Shown here one piece after another: positions 39,937 through 48,912 of a stretch of 50,819 nucleotides of DNA. The notes beneath the pieces were generated by a model, which made no database searches, was not told the origin of the DNA, and was given only the letters and a program-made list of their open reading frames with translations. A program made the translations under genes and the position numbers. How positions within the stretch are numbered: the stretch's first letter is position 1; the number at the start of each line of letters is the position of its first letter. The stretch covers positions 1-50,819 of the IMG/VR virus record IMGVR_UViG_3300030106_005756; one strand, given 5' to 3'. Source of the DNA: a virus.

Positions 39937-40655
39937 TAGTCTACATCTTGAACTGAAACTAAATAATAAGTTGATACATAATCATCAATCTTGAACGTTA
40001 TACGAGATAAACCATCCCCACTAACTTCTAACTTAGCACTTTCACACTCTTTATTAGCAGATAACACTTCTTTGAAGACATTAGCGTTGAAAGATACATT
40101 ATCGATATCTTTACATTTTGATGTTGTCACAGGTATTGTAACTCTATTGGTGTTGACCGATGAGTGACCGATTACAAGTTTAGTATCAGTCCCATCTGTG
40201 ATTACCGTAAAGTTATCTGTATCAGACAACGCACCCTTACCGGCAATAAATTTATTTATAAACTGTGGTGTGACATCTATATCGACATGAAAATCTGGTA
40301 TTTGTTTTAGTTGTGGTGGTTTGTTAATTACAGATACATCACTCAACATATAATTGACAGAGGAGTGAGCATCCGATACTTTTAACGATATCGCTTTTTC
40401 ACCAGCTTTATTTATTGAAACATTAATATCATCATCCAATACTGACAAAAGTTTTGATAATTGTTCAGTATTGTATACACCTATTTCACAATCCTCTATC
40501 TGTGATTTATCCAAACTGAGTTCACCCAATAAAGTTTTATCACCAGATATAAATCTAGCGGATAGATTATCGGAACTACTTCTCAACACGATTGAATTTA
40601 CCGTGCCGTTCAAATAGTATTTTTGAATGAATCTAGTTAGTCTTTGTTTATTCAT
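39936..40655 (-). CDS. 45: DNA polymerase sliding clamp (gp45-like)
   Basis: 239 residues, the right size for T4 gp45 (228). Internally it shows the two-domain clamp pattern with repeated strand-rich units (VNSIVLRSSSDNLSARFISGD..., DVTPQFINKFIAGKGALSD...). A C-terminal TFKIDDYVSTYYLVSVQ strand is typical. Sequence similarity to gp45 is modest, but its place after gp43 and before gp44 fits. A promoter-like element sits upstream. Confidence 0.85.
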   Translation of the reverse strand: MNKQRLTRFIQKYYLNGTVNSIVLRSSSDNLSARFISGDKTLLGELSLDKSQIEDCEIGVYNTEQLSKLLSVLDDDINVSINKAGEKAISLKVSDAHSSVNYMLSDVSVINKPPQLKQIPDFHVDIDVTPQFINKFIAGKGALSDTDNFTVITDGTDTKLVIGHSSVNTNRVTIPVTTSKCKDIDNVSFNANVFKEVLSANKECESAKLEVSGDGLSRITFKIDDYVSTYYLVSVQDVD

Positions 40656-40687
40656 TATAACTCCTTAATTTAATAACCATATATACA

Positions 40688-40716
40688 TATATATTAGTTT
40701 GTTTGTTGAAAATCAA
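40688..40716 (-). promoter_or_regulatory. Candidate promoter before gp45
   Basis: TTGATT (40716-40711) with a 17-bp spacer and TATATA (40693-40688), followed within 40 nt by the gp45 start. Its -35 box lies within the last codons of gp43. Medium-quality match in AT-rich DNA. Confidence 0.4.
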
Positions 40717-43226
40717 AAAAATCTTTCTATAGTTTTTGTTGCATCGGTTGGTTCATCCCATCTCATCGCTTGATACAACATCATAATTTTTTTATGTAAA
40801 GCCTGATTGTATAGTTTTTTATGATTTATAAATTGTTTTATAAAACTCATTATCTCTGGTGGGTCTTCATACCCCTTATACGCTATCGCGTCTAAACCAA
40901 ATTGATTGTTTTTAAGATACAACCATTTAACTTTACTACCATTCGTGATACCCTCATACCGATTATGTTGATTGAAATGTTTCAATAAACCATTGTAAGC
41001 TATTGAGGCTTTTACATGAACTGGTGTTCCTTTTCTATAATTCAAAAACTTACCCTCTGAATCTTCAAGGAACTTTGTCAAGTCTTTAACACCAGTCGGA
41101 ATAGATACCTTATCGACATCCATAAGCTTCATACTATTTTTAAAGTTTATAATAAATTTATCTAATTTATCCTTTGGTACATCCATCAGAATGTCCTCTA
41201 ATAATTTACTCAACATATCTCTCATTGCGGATGGGAAGCTAGACCTCACAGTATCCAACCCTTTAACCATCATCTTATTGACCTTTTTACCATTATCGTT
41301 GATGATTTTTAGTCCATATCTTTTCTTCGTCACAAACAATCCACTCTTAGCGATGACCTCTTGTTTGATATCAAATCTATGTTTATCTATATTACAGAAC
41401 TTCTTAGCAAAGTAATTGTAACCATTATTCAAATAATCTTGTACCTCACTAGCTATGTTTAGGATTTCTTTGGACATCTTATCTTCATCTCTGATATCAA
41501 AGTTAGGATGTCTTTTCTGTACTATCGGTGTAGCAGAATAGAATACTGAGTCGGTATCGATGTAGATACAATAATCTTTTTGGTCACCAAGTTCTTTATT
41601 GTAAAAGTTATTAGCAATCTTCTTGGTAAACTTAATCAAAGCCTGACCTGTATATGTCACCGCTTCTGCATTGTCTAAGTCATAAAATCTAAATACAGGT
41701 AACCCCAACACACCATAGAGAGAGTTCAACAGAATTTTCTGTAGATATTGTCTTCTATCAAAATATTCTGACTTCTCTTTGTCTCCTTGTTCATGAAATT
41801 TCTTTGATAACTTTCTATACTCAACTCTTTCATCAAACCATTTTCTAAGTAGAGCTGGTAACAATCCATCTTTATCGGTTCGATACATCACACCATTTGA
41901 AGCTACACCAACATTACGGCCTTTGAGAAAATTACCCAACTCGGTCTCGGTAAACTTACCCATCTCTTTTTTATTCTGTTCAATCGTATATGTCTTCTTA
42001 TTATCTTTACTGAGATACTCCTCAGGCTCCCATCCTATAATCTTACCAATTTTTGTCTCTGGTGATATATTCAACGACATGATACAAGACGGATACATTG
42101 ATGTTATGTCCAAATCATAAACCCAATCATGTTTACCCTTCTGTGGGTCTTGGACAAAGGCACCAACAAACTTATCATTAGTGAACACCTTTGGTCGTTT
42201 AGGTTTGTTTGGAGCGATGATACCTTGTTTTTTCAAATAAACTAAAATAGCACCTTCTAAATATCTCGAACTCATGAACACATCTTCATAAGGACAATGA
42301 CCAAGGTGTGCTATACCACGAGCAATCTCTATAAAATCTAACTTATCGTTTAATTTCTTCACTAATCTAACGTCTTGGATATTATATCTTACAAATTTAT
42401 CCAAATCGTTTTCATATAAATCATTGAGTGTCCCTTCATATTCAACCTTTTTTTCTCCTACCTCTAGTTCACCTATGGCATCTAATCTGTATGAAACCCT
42501 TTGTGAAAATGTGAATAGTTTGTACAACGGTAGATAATCTAATATACTGACACCAGCTATCTTATATCTTTTTTTAAAATCAGACCATTGAACATTTCTG
42601 ATTGGTGACAATAGGTCTGCTATGTTACCACCTAAAACATTAGATACTCTGTTGTATAGATACGGAATATCAAAAAATTCTACATTCCAACCTGTCAATA
42701 TCGTTGGTTTTATTTCCATGTATTTCATAAAAAAAGCATTTAACAAATCGTATTCATCTTTATAGGAAATCGTCGTATCCGTGTTTGTAACTTTTGTCCT
42801 TGTTTCACCTAAACCTAATTTATCAGTTGGGTCTAAAACGTAACAAAAATAATCATCGGTTCTTGGGTCATTGAACGCTATCGATGTTACGGTGTTTTCT
42901 GCTTTCATTACATCTGGAAAACCATCGGTCACCTCAACCTCGATATCAAATATCATTACACGATGACCTTGAGACACCTCATCAGAATTTGTGTAGTTAT
43001 CAACCAACACCCTAATCTCAGGATTCACATCTGATTCGAATAAATCGGATTGTTCTTTCTCCCATTGAGTAATTCGTTTCAATCTATCTCCATAGAGTGA
43101 TATATAAGTCCCAGCTTTACTTTTGGTATAAGCGTACTTTTTGTATCTGAATGTTTGATGACCAAACTTGTCATCCCAAATATGCATTGTATTTAATCTT
43201 CTATCGTAGAATATATTTTGATACAT
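40713..43226 (-). CDS. 43: DNA polymerase family B (gp43-like)
   Basis: 837 residues (T4 gp43 is 898). Exo I MIFDIEVE (Asp94, Glu96), Exo II NVEFFDIPYLYNR, Exo III YNIQDVRLV, polymerase motif A DLDITSMYPSCIM, motif B KILLNSLYGVLG and motif C YIDTDSVFY all present, so both proofreading and synthesis should work. It replicates the phage genome with gp45. The transcription start is likely the TTGACA promoter 30-60 nt upstream, with the tRNA-Ala gene just before it. Confidence 0.97.
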   Translation of the reverse strand: MYQNIFYDRRLNTMHIWDDKFGHQTFRYKKYAYTKSKAGTYISLYGDRLKRITQWEKEQSDLFESDVNPEIRVLVDNYTNSDEVSQGHRVMIFDIEVEVTDGFPDVMKAENTVTSIAFNDPRTDDYFCYVLDPTDKLGLGETRTKVTNTDTTISYKDEYDLLNAFFMKYMEIKPTILTGWNVEFFDIPYLYNRVSNVLGGNIADLLSPIRNVQWSDFKKRYKIAGVSILDYLPLYKLFTFSQRVSYRLDAIGELEVGEKKVEYEGTLNDLYENDLDKFVRYNIQDVRLVKKLNDKLDFIEIARGIAHLGHCPYEDVFMSSRYLEGAILVYLKKQGIIAPNKPKRPKVFTNDKFVGAFVQDPQKGKHDWVYDLDITSMYPSCIMSLNISPETKIGKIIGWEPEEYLSKDNKKTYTIEQNKKEMGKFTETELGNFLKGRNVGVASNGVMYRTDKDGLLPALLRKWFDERVEYRKLSKKFHEQGDKEKSEYFDRRQYLQKILLNSLYGVLGLPVFRFYDLDNAEAVTYTGQALIKFTKKIANNFYNKELGDQKDYCIYIDTDSVFYSATPIVQKRHPNFDIRDEDKMSKEILNIASEVQDYLNNGYNYFAKKFCNIDKHRFDIKQEVIAKSGLFVTKKRYGLKIINDNGKKVNKMMVKGLDTVRSSFPSAMRDMLSKLLEDILMDVPKDKLDKFIINFKNSMKLMDVDKVSIPTGVKDLTKFLEDSEGKFLNYRKGTPVHVKASIAYNGLLKHFNQHNRYEGITNGSKVKWLYLKNNQFGLDAIAYKGYEDPPEIMSFIKQFINHKKLYNQALHKKIMMLYQAMRWDEPTDATKTIERFF

Positions 43227-43258
43227 CTAGATTGTAAAATCCCCATTTTCGATATGTA

Positions 43259-43288
43259 AATATAACAACAAAACACTATATGTGTCAA
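43259..43288 (-). promoter_or_regulatory. Promoter of gp43, TTGACA-N18-TATATT
   Basis: -35 TTGACA at 43288-43283, -10 TATATT at 43264-43259, spacer 18 bp with TATAG and TTTT, then TATATTTACAT. It matches the element at 36974-37003 at nearly every defined position. It lies directly between the tRNA-Ala 3' end and gp43. Confidence 0.65.
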
Positions 43289-43298
43289 GCTTTTTTTG

Positions 43299-43371
43299 TG
43301 GAGCTGACTGGATTCGAACCAGCGACCTCTTCCGTGCAAGGGAAGCGTTCTCCCAACTGAACTACAGCCCC
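43299..43371 (-). tRNA. tRNA-Ala (anticodon UGC)
   Basis: 73 nt, cloverleaf. Acceptor GGGGCTG pairs with CAGCTCC with the G3-U70 wobble pair that AlaRS recognises; discriminator base A73. The anticodon loop is CTTGCAC (UGC), and the T arm has GGTTCGAATCC. The CCA is not encoded (sequence after A73 is CAA). It sits in 6 bp after the RNR stop and in front of the gp43 promoter. Confidence 0.93.
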
Positions 43372-43377
43372 AATAAC

Positions 43378-45393
43378 CTAATTTGCGTATTCTTGGTCGT
43401 CATTATCACCTGTTGTTGAAACTACCTCGGTGTCACAAAAATCACCATCACAGAATTTTTCTATATTGGCTTCTTCTTTATGTATAACACCAAATGATAA
43501 CTTACCGATTTTCTTTACCTGTTTATTGTATTCCTTTTCGTCAATCGCTTCATATGGCATCTGTGGATAGGCACCGTAATCATGTCTCGGTAGTAGACTG
43601 ATACCTTTCAAATGATATTGATAGTAATTCAATACGTTAGGAATTTGGTCACCCTCTTTTTCAGGATCGAACGTAACGGTACAACTAACTTGATTGTCCG
43701 CCCAATGTCTTTGTAAGAAAGCGGCTAAACTGAATTGTTCCCAAATCGAAAGTTCAGCCGCAGTTCTTATTCCCTCTCCTACATCTACGGGCACCTCTAC
43801 CACCATTGTGGTATCCTCTGAACCAAAAGCAGGTTCTATTTTATATCCTGCCTTTTTCATCGGTTCTAATAATTCTGAGTGTTTTGAAACTCTAATTCTT
43901 CTGATATAAAATCTTGATTCAGGATAATGTAAACCTGGTGTTGCACCAGCCAATAAAGATACCGTACCACTTGGTTTGACGGATGTTGTTTTAATTGAAT
44001 TAGGGACAGCAAACCAATCCGAGTATTGGGTGTCCCATTCTTGTATAGTGTCATATCCTTTTTCCAACCAATTTCTAAATTCATCAAGTCCTCGGTTGGT
44101 AATAAACTGAGCGACTCCACTCACACTACATCCTATCCTACGGTTTCTCAACATAACCCTATTGGTTTCAGCCCAATGGGTTCTACCAAGAGTCACAGTC
44201 TTGGCATACAGATAAGCATACTTTAATGTCCTTTGATAATCCTCAATCGAATCATGGTTGTTTGGAAATGTCTCTACCAAACAACATAGCTCATAACTTT
44301 CCAACGATTGTTCCAAACAAGGATTACCACCAGCCACTCTATGGTCTTTCCAATCACCACCATTTTTCATCCTTGAATACTTTTGCATATTATGTAACCA
44401 AGCGAAACCAGGTTCACCGTTATCGACTATTCTTTTAGCGGCCTCTGTATAATCCATACCAAGTTCAGCGAATATACTATTATTACTTGTCCATCCATAC
44501 TGGTCTCTATGTGGATTTACTTCATAGTTTTTTAAATCTAGATACTCCTCATCATATGGGTCACCAAAAACAATCTCGGCAGTTCGACGTACATTACCAG
44601 CGACAACACATTTTCCTATAAGGTTCATAATATCAACAATTGTGGTTACTGAAATAGGTTCGTTACTATTGAGGTCTAATACCTTTCGTATACTTTGGTG
44701 CACCTCTTTTAAAGGTTCAGGACCAGAGCTAACACCACCAAACCCTTTGATTGGTATTCCTGCTTCTCTGATTTTTGAGTAATCAAATTCAATCGGTGCC
44801 TGTCCATGAAAATAACTTTCAAGTAATAATTTTAGTGACTCAACCCATCCCTCACGAGTATCGGGTATTTCGAATATCTGTTTATCTCTTTTATTATCGA
44901 CACCCTTGACTACTATTTCACCAGCTCCTTTTGTATCAAATCCTACACCAACACCTAACATTGATGCATCCATTAAGAAACAAAATGGTTTCGAGTAATC
45001 TTCTTTAATCGTGCCTGTGGATACAAATGCGCAATTGTTTAGGGCGGCATACAATCCCTTCTCTTCTGTGACCGCTGTGCCCATAGCCCACAAACCACGA
45101 CCTGGTGGTAGAAACTTCATAGTGAAGATTCTTTCATACATATCTTGAGCTGACCTTTGTGCTTGCCATGGATTCCAACCTAATTCATGAGAGTCAATCC
45201 AATTCTTTTGCATTGTATAGGTTCCCTCTACAACCCTACGAACCGTCTCCCACCATCTTTCGTTTTTCCCATCTTCCTTGATACGAGAATAGGTTCTCAT
45301 ATAAACCAACTCTCCCAAACCATTAAAACCAAATGGGGGCTTTTTTCTTTTAAACTTATTTATAAACTTTTCGGATAACGTAAATTTTTCCAT
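43378..45393 (-). CDS. Class II (adenosylcobalamin-dependent) ribonucleoside-triphosphate reductase
   Basis: 671 residues, near the monomeric Lactobacillus leichmannii RTPR (739). Catalytic residues in order: LNNCAFVS (Cys121, redox), GGNPCLEQS (Asn357, Cys359 radical thiyl, Glu361), Cys370 as the second redox partner, and a C-terminal CxxxxC (Cys648, Cys653) for re-reduction. It uses B12, not oxygen or a NrdB subunit; no nrdB-like gene is seen here. Makes dNTPs for the replication genes around it. A weak AT-rich promoter-like region lies upstream (45420-45460). Confidence 0.93.
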   Translation of the reverse strand: MEKFTLSEKFINKFKRKKPPFGFNGLGELVYMRTYSRIKEDGKNERWWETVRRVVEGTYTMQKNWIDSHELGWNPWQAQRSAQDMYERIFTMKFLPPGRGLWAMGTAVTEEKGLYAALNNCAFVSTGTIKEDYSKPFCFLMDASMLGVGVGFDTKGAGEIVVKGVDNKRDKQIFEIPDTREGWVESLKLLLESYFHGQAPIEFDYSKIREAGIPIKGFGGVSSGPEPLKEVHQSIRKVLDLNSNEPISVTTIVDIMNLIGKCVVAGNVRRTAEIVFGDPYDEEYLDLKNYEVNPHRDQYGWTSNNSIFAELGMDYTEAAKRIVDNGEPGFAWLHNMQKYSRMKNGGDWKDHRVAGGNPCLEQSLESYELCCLVETFPNNHDSIEDYQRTLKYAYLYAKTVTLGRTHWAETNRVMLRNRRIGCSVSGVAQFITNRGLDEFRNWLEKGYDTIQEWDTQYSDWFAVPNSIKTTSVKPSGTVSLLAGATPGLHYPESRFYIRRIRVSKHSELLEPMKKAGYKIEPAFGSEDTTMVVEVPVDVGEGIRTAAELSIWEQFSLAAFLQRHWADNQVSCTVTFDPEKEGDQIPNVLNYYQYHLKGISLLPRHDYGAYPQMPYEAIDEKEYNKQVKKIGKLSFGVIHKEEANIEKFCDGDFCDTEVVSTTGDNDDQEYAN

Positions 45394-45461
45394 TCTGTAC
45401 CTTTATAATCTTTCTTAGTAACATACATAAATATAATATATATCAAATCATATTTATCATT

Positions 45462-46829
45462 TTATTCAAATCCATCAATTTTTTTTCCCATATCTTTATA
45501 CTTGTTAGCTAGCTCCTTTCTTAAAAACTCTTCACTATTATTCATCTTGTCTTGTGTCTCCTTACCAAACTGACTACTACCTTCGTGTATCTTTACGACA
45601 CCAATATTTGTATTAATCGTAGATGGATAAGTCACACCATCTATACCGAATCTATTTTTAATCACATGAAACCTACCTGTGTTCGCAATCTTATCCTCAA
45701 CCTTACGACTCATACTCATTACGAAATCAGCGGTCATCACTTTGGAATAATCCTCAGCTACTTTATCCGCACCAATAACATCTTCCTCTAAAGCTGAACG
45801 GTTAGCCTGTGATGCAGTCCATATCGGTATCTCCAACTCACCGGCTAGTCCACGTAAATCCTCATAGATATTACCTATGGCGTGTCGTTTTTCTTTGAAG
45901 AAACCTGTTGGCATCAATATATCAGCATAATCAACGATTACCATATCTACTTTGATACCACTAATCTCTATTTGTTTCAGATGTGAACCAAGTGTTTGTA
46001 CGGATGCCGCTTTGGTTGGAAAATATTTAATTAATAGTTTACCAGGTAGCTTCGATATTGTTTTCTCAACCTCTTCCTTATGATACTTTATATTAGATGT
46101 GGTCACACCGCTAAAAATAGAATCATATCTTAAACCCACATAGTTCTCATTTAACTCTAAAGAGTAATGTACAACCGTCTTACCTTTTTTGATGACCTCT
46201 GAACCGAGAGCCTGTAGAGTCCAAGACTTACCGATACCTGCCGGTGCAACAACGACACCTAATTCACCAGGTCCCAAACCACCATCGGTTATGTCGTTTA
46301 TTACATCCCATGGTGTTGGTACGGTTATCCTAGATGATTCTTCCAATCTTGTATCTAGTGATGGGACGTAATCATGACCTAAGTCTCGTGTCGTTCCGGC
46401 CTTCATGGCTTCATCGATTATTGATTTTATACCGTCATAGTTTTTATTTTCCAACAAATCGACTGATTCAAGTATTGCATTTTTCAAAGCTTGATTCTTA
46501 CAAAAATCCAAAGTTTCTTTTTCAACAAACTCCAAATCAGTTGATTCGATATTTTTCCAAACATCTCTGAGTTTTTCAATGACACCACTTTTCAACACAT
46601 CGTTTTCTATCTCATCTATTTTATATTTGATTACCTCTAATGTTGGTTGTTTTTTGTACTCGAAATAATATTCTCTGATTGCTTTGACCAACCATTTGTT
46701 GGAGTCAGAATCAAACATTTTAGGCTCTAGGATGTCGGTGATTGTTTGTGTGAATTTAATATTACTGATTAATGATGCTATAATCTTGGATTGAAAAGAC
46801 GTACCGAATTGTGTTAATGTTTCACTCAT
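45462..46829 (-). CDS. 41: Replicative DNA helicase (gp41-like, DnaB family)
   Basis: 455 residues. APAGIGKS (about 195-202) is Walker A, VDMVIVDYADILMP Walker B, and WTASQANRSALEEDV the DnaB-type sensor with the conserved Gln. An N-terminal domain of 170 residues precedes them. It unwinds DNA ahead of gp43 and recruits primase. RBS AAAGGAAAG. The small nested spacing with the methyltransferase gene is an ATGA overlap. Confidence 0.9.
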   Translation of the reverse strand: MSETLTQFGTSFQSKIIASLISNIKFTQTITDILEPKMFDSDSNKWLVKAIREYYFEYKKQPTLEVIKYKIDEIENDVLKSGVIEKLRDVWKNIESTDLEFVEKETLDFCKNQALKNAILESVDLLENKNYDGIKSIIDEAMKAGTTRDLGHDYVPSLDTRLEESSRITVPTPWDVINDITDGGLGPGELGVVVAPAGIGKSWTLQALGSEVIKKGKTVVHYSLELNENYVGLRYDSIFSGVTTSNIKYHKEEVEKTISKLPGKLLIKYFPTKAASVQTLGSHLKQIEISGIKVDMVIVDYADILMPTGFFKEKRHAIGNIYEDLRGLAGELEIPIWTASQANRSALEEDVIGADKVAEDYSKVMTADFVMSMSRKVEDKIANTGRFHVIKNRFGIDGVTYPSTINTNIGVVKIHEGSSQFGKETQDKMNNSEEFLRKELANKYKDMGKKIDGFE

Positions 46830-47899
46830 TTACTTTCCTTTCTGAAAACAAAAATAGGTTCGTATTTGTAACCTGCTCCATTGACACTAGATAAAGTTAG
46901 TTGTAATGTATCCTCTTGAACAAAACCTAATTGTTTTGAAATACGTATCGTTTCGTCCTCAATGAATCTATGTTTAGGTGTGTTAGCGATATTAATCAGC
47001 ATGTATTTATTTTCTTTAAGACCATCATAACAATTCTGTAAAGTTTGTTTCAAGAAACCATTCGTCCAACTATCTTGTGTTGGAAACTTCTTATAACTCT
47101 GTGTGTTTTCTTCTGAGTATTTCTCAGTATCGAAATATGGCGGTGAGGTAAAACATAAGTCGAGTGACCCTTTGAGAGGTTTATAATCCTCACTTCCGAG
47201 TTTATAAATATTAACTTGTTTTCCTAAATACGAAAAATCTTTTTTCATTTTTAGTAAACCATCATATGTTTTACTAGATGGCTCTGTACCTATGTATTGT
47301 TTGGTATTATTGGCTGTCAAAAAACCTAATAATCTACCACCCCAACCACAACTCATATCCCAAACGATATCACCACCAAATTTTTCATAGATTAATTTAG
47401 CTGCAGTTGGTCTGAAGTTACTGACGGATTGTGTCCCACTATATATTTTCAACGATTGTCTTAATCTATTCTCATGTAATTTCATTACATCACCCTTGGA
47501 ATGTTTCAAACACCATTTCCAACATTTGTTTATCGTTAGTTTGAATTTCTCATCGTCTTGATAGATTTCCATCGGTGACAGCTTAGCGTTTCCACATCTG
47601 ACTTCCCAAAAATGTGGAAAGTAAGTCCAACATAATCGTAATCCATGCATTGTTTGTATGACTTGATTACCTTGTAGGATAGAATTCACATCAAATTTTT
47701 TGATTTGTTCAAGTTGTTTATGTTTTTCTTCCTCACGTATTTTGTAATGAAAAAAACCAAACTTTCTATAATAATTAAAAATAACATCAACACCGTAATC
47801 GATATCGATATTCGTGATATCGTCTGTGACTCTTTGAAACTCCAATTCGAGTGAATCTAAATCGGTAAATTTTTCTAGAACATCGTAATCTACACTCAT
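46826..47899 (-). CDS. SPPY-type DNA amino-methyltransferase A
   Basis: 357 residues. DIVWDMSCGWGGRLLGFL (motif I), QYIGTEPSSKTY, and DLCFTSPPYFDTEKY (motif IV, TSPPYF) are as in the paralogue at 38716-39936. A unique C-terminal segment ends ...GYKYEPIFVFRKE. Lies between the RNase H and helicase genes, in the replication operon. Two paralogous methyltransferases suggest different target sites or division of roles; no restriction enzyme is visible next to either. Confidence 0.85.
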   Translation of the reverse strand: MSVDYDVLEKFTDLDSLELEFQRVTDDITNIDIDYGVDVIFNYYRKFGFFHYKIREEEKHKQLEQIKKFDVNSILQGNQVIQTMHGLRLCWTYFPHFWEVRCGNAKLSPMEIYQDDEKFKLTINKCWKWCLKHSKGDVMKLHENRLRQSLKIYSGTQSVSNFRPTAAKLIYEKFGGDIVWDMSCGWGGRLLGFLTANNTKQYIGTEPSSKTYDGLLKMKKDFSYLGKQVNIYKLGSEDYKPLKGSLDLCFTSPPYFDTEKYSEENTQSYKKFPTQDSWTNGFLKQTLQNCYDGLKENKYMLINIANTPKHRFIEDETIRISKQLGFVQEDTLQLTLSSVNGAGYKYEPIFVFRKESK

Positions 47900-48912
47900 T
47901 TATGAGTCTTCTCTGCGTATGAATTGAGTTGATTGAAATTAGTCATCAACCAACTTGTTACATTAGGTAGGGCTGTAAACAACTTATCTTCTAGAAACAT
48001 TTTTTCGAATTTATATTTTACTAAACGATTAATCGGTGAATTGACATTATCTATTATTTTTGTTTTCGTTGTGCCTGATATATCGACATCCGATAGTTGC
48101 ATCAATCTATAATTCATCTCAATTGTTTCTTTATGTTCTGGTAATTCTTCTACAACCTCGTTCATACCAACTATACGATTTTCACTTAGAAAAGGTAATT
48201 TTTTACGGATAGTTTTCAACCCTAATCCTCTGACACCACTTATGTTATCTGATTTATCACCATCTAAAACTCTGTACCAAATATAATTATGAGATGATAT
48301 ACCAAACTCATCCATAACCTTTTCTTCGTCATACATTTTCTTTTTAGTTGGACTCCAAATTTTAATTCTACCGTTAGCCAACTGTAAGAAATCCTTATCG
48401 GTTGACATGATTGTAATTTTAGAATCAGTTAGAACCTGTCTACAGATATATCCAATGGTATCATCGGCTTCAATGTTATCGTAGGATAACACCGTGACCG
48501 GTAAGGTATCGAGATACTCCACAACACGTTGTATTTGCATAATCATGTTATGTTTTTCATCCTCTTGTGTGGCAAAACTATTGGAACGATTTACTCGATA
48601 CTTCGTCCTTCTGTTCTGTTTATACTCAGGATATATCTTGCGACGGCGATTAGAACCACCCTTGCCATCGAATACAATAATGACACGAGTGGGTCTAATC
48701 ATGTTTATGGTGTAACCAATACTTCTCAAGAAACCAACTATTCCACCAATATGAATACCATCATCATTGGTAGTCGGTATAACGCTGAACACTCGGATAA
48801 ATGTATTCAGGCCATCTATGATTAGTACTTTATCGTTGGGGTCACCACCGTCAAGTGAACCACCTTTTTTCTTTATCTCATCGAGTATAGATAGATAACG
48901 TCCGTTACTCAC
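47896..48912 (-). CDS. rnh: RNase H / 5'-3' flap exonuclease (T4 rnh-like)
   Basis: 338 residues (T4 RNase H is 305). LIIDGLNTF (30-38) carries the first Asp; VIIVFDGKGGSNRRRKIYPEYKQNR the second; NIEADDTIGYI (Glu-Ala-Asp-Asp) and IMSTDKDFLQL the metal-binding acids; and VLDGDKSDNISGVRGLGLKTI the helix-hairpin-helix DNA-binding region. Removes RNA primers and flaps of lagging-strand fragments. GTG start at 48912 within the UvsX end. Confidence 0.9.
   Translation of the reverse strand: MSNGRYLSILDEIKKKGGSLDGGDPNDKVLIIDGLNTFIRVFSVIPTTNDDGIHIGGIVGFLRSIGYTINMIRPTRVIIVFDGKGGSNRRRKIYPEYKQNRRTKYRVNRSNSFATQEDEKHNMIMQIQRVVEYLDTLPVTVLSYDNIEADDTIGYICRQVLTDSKITIMSTDKDFLQLANGRIKIWSPTKKKMYDEEKVMDEFGISSHNYIWYRVLDGDKSDNISGVRGLGLKTIRKKLPFLSENRIVGMNEVVEELPEHKETIEMNYRLMQLSDVDISGTTKTKIIDNVNSPINRLVKYKFEKMFLEDKLFTALPNVTSWLMTNFNQLNSYAEKTHK

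Noticed and set aside
45420-45460. Possible promoter upstream of the RNR gene.
   Set aside because: Only TTGATA with no -10 at a proper distance; the region is too AT-rich to judge.
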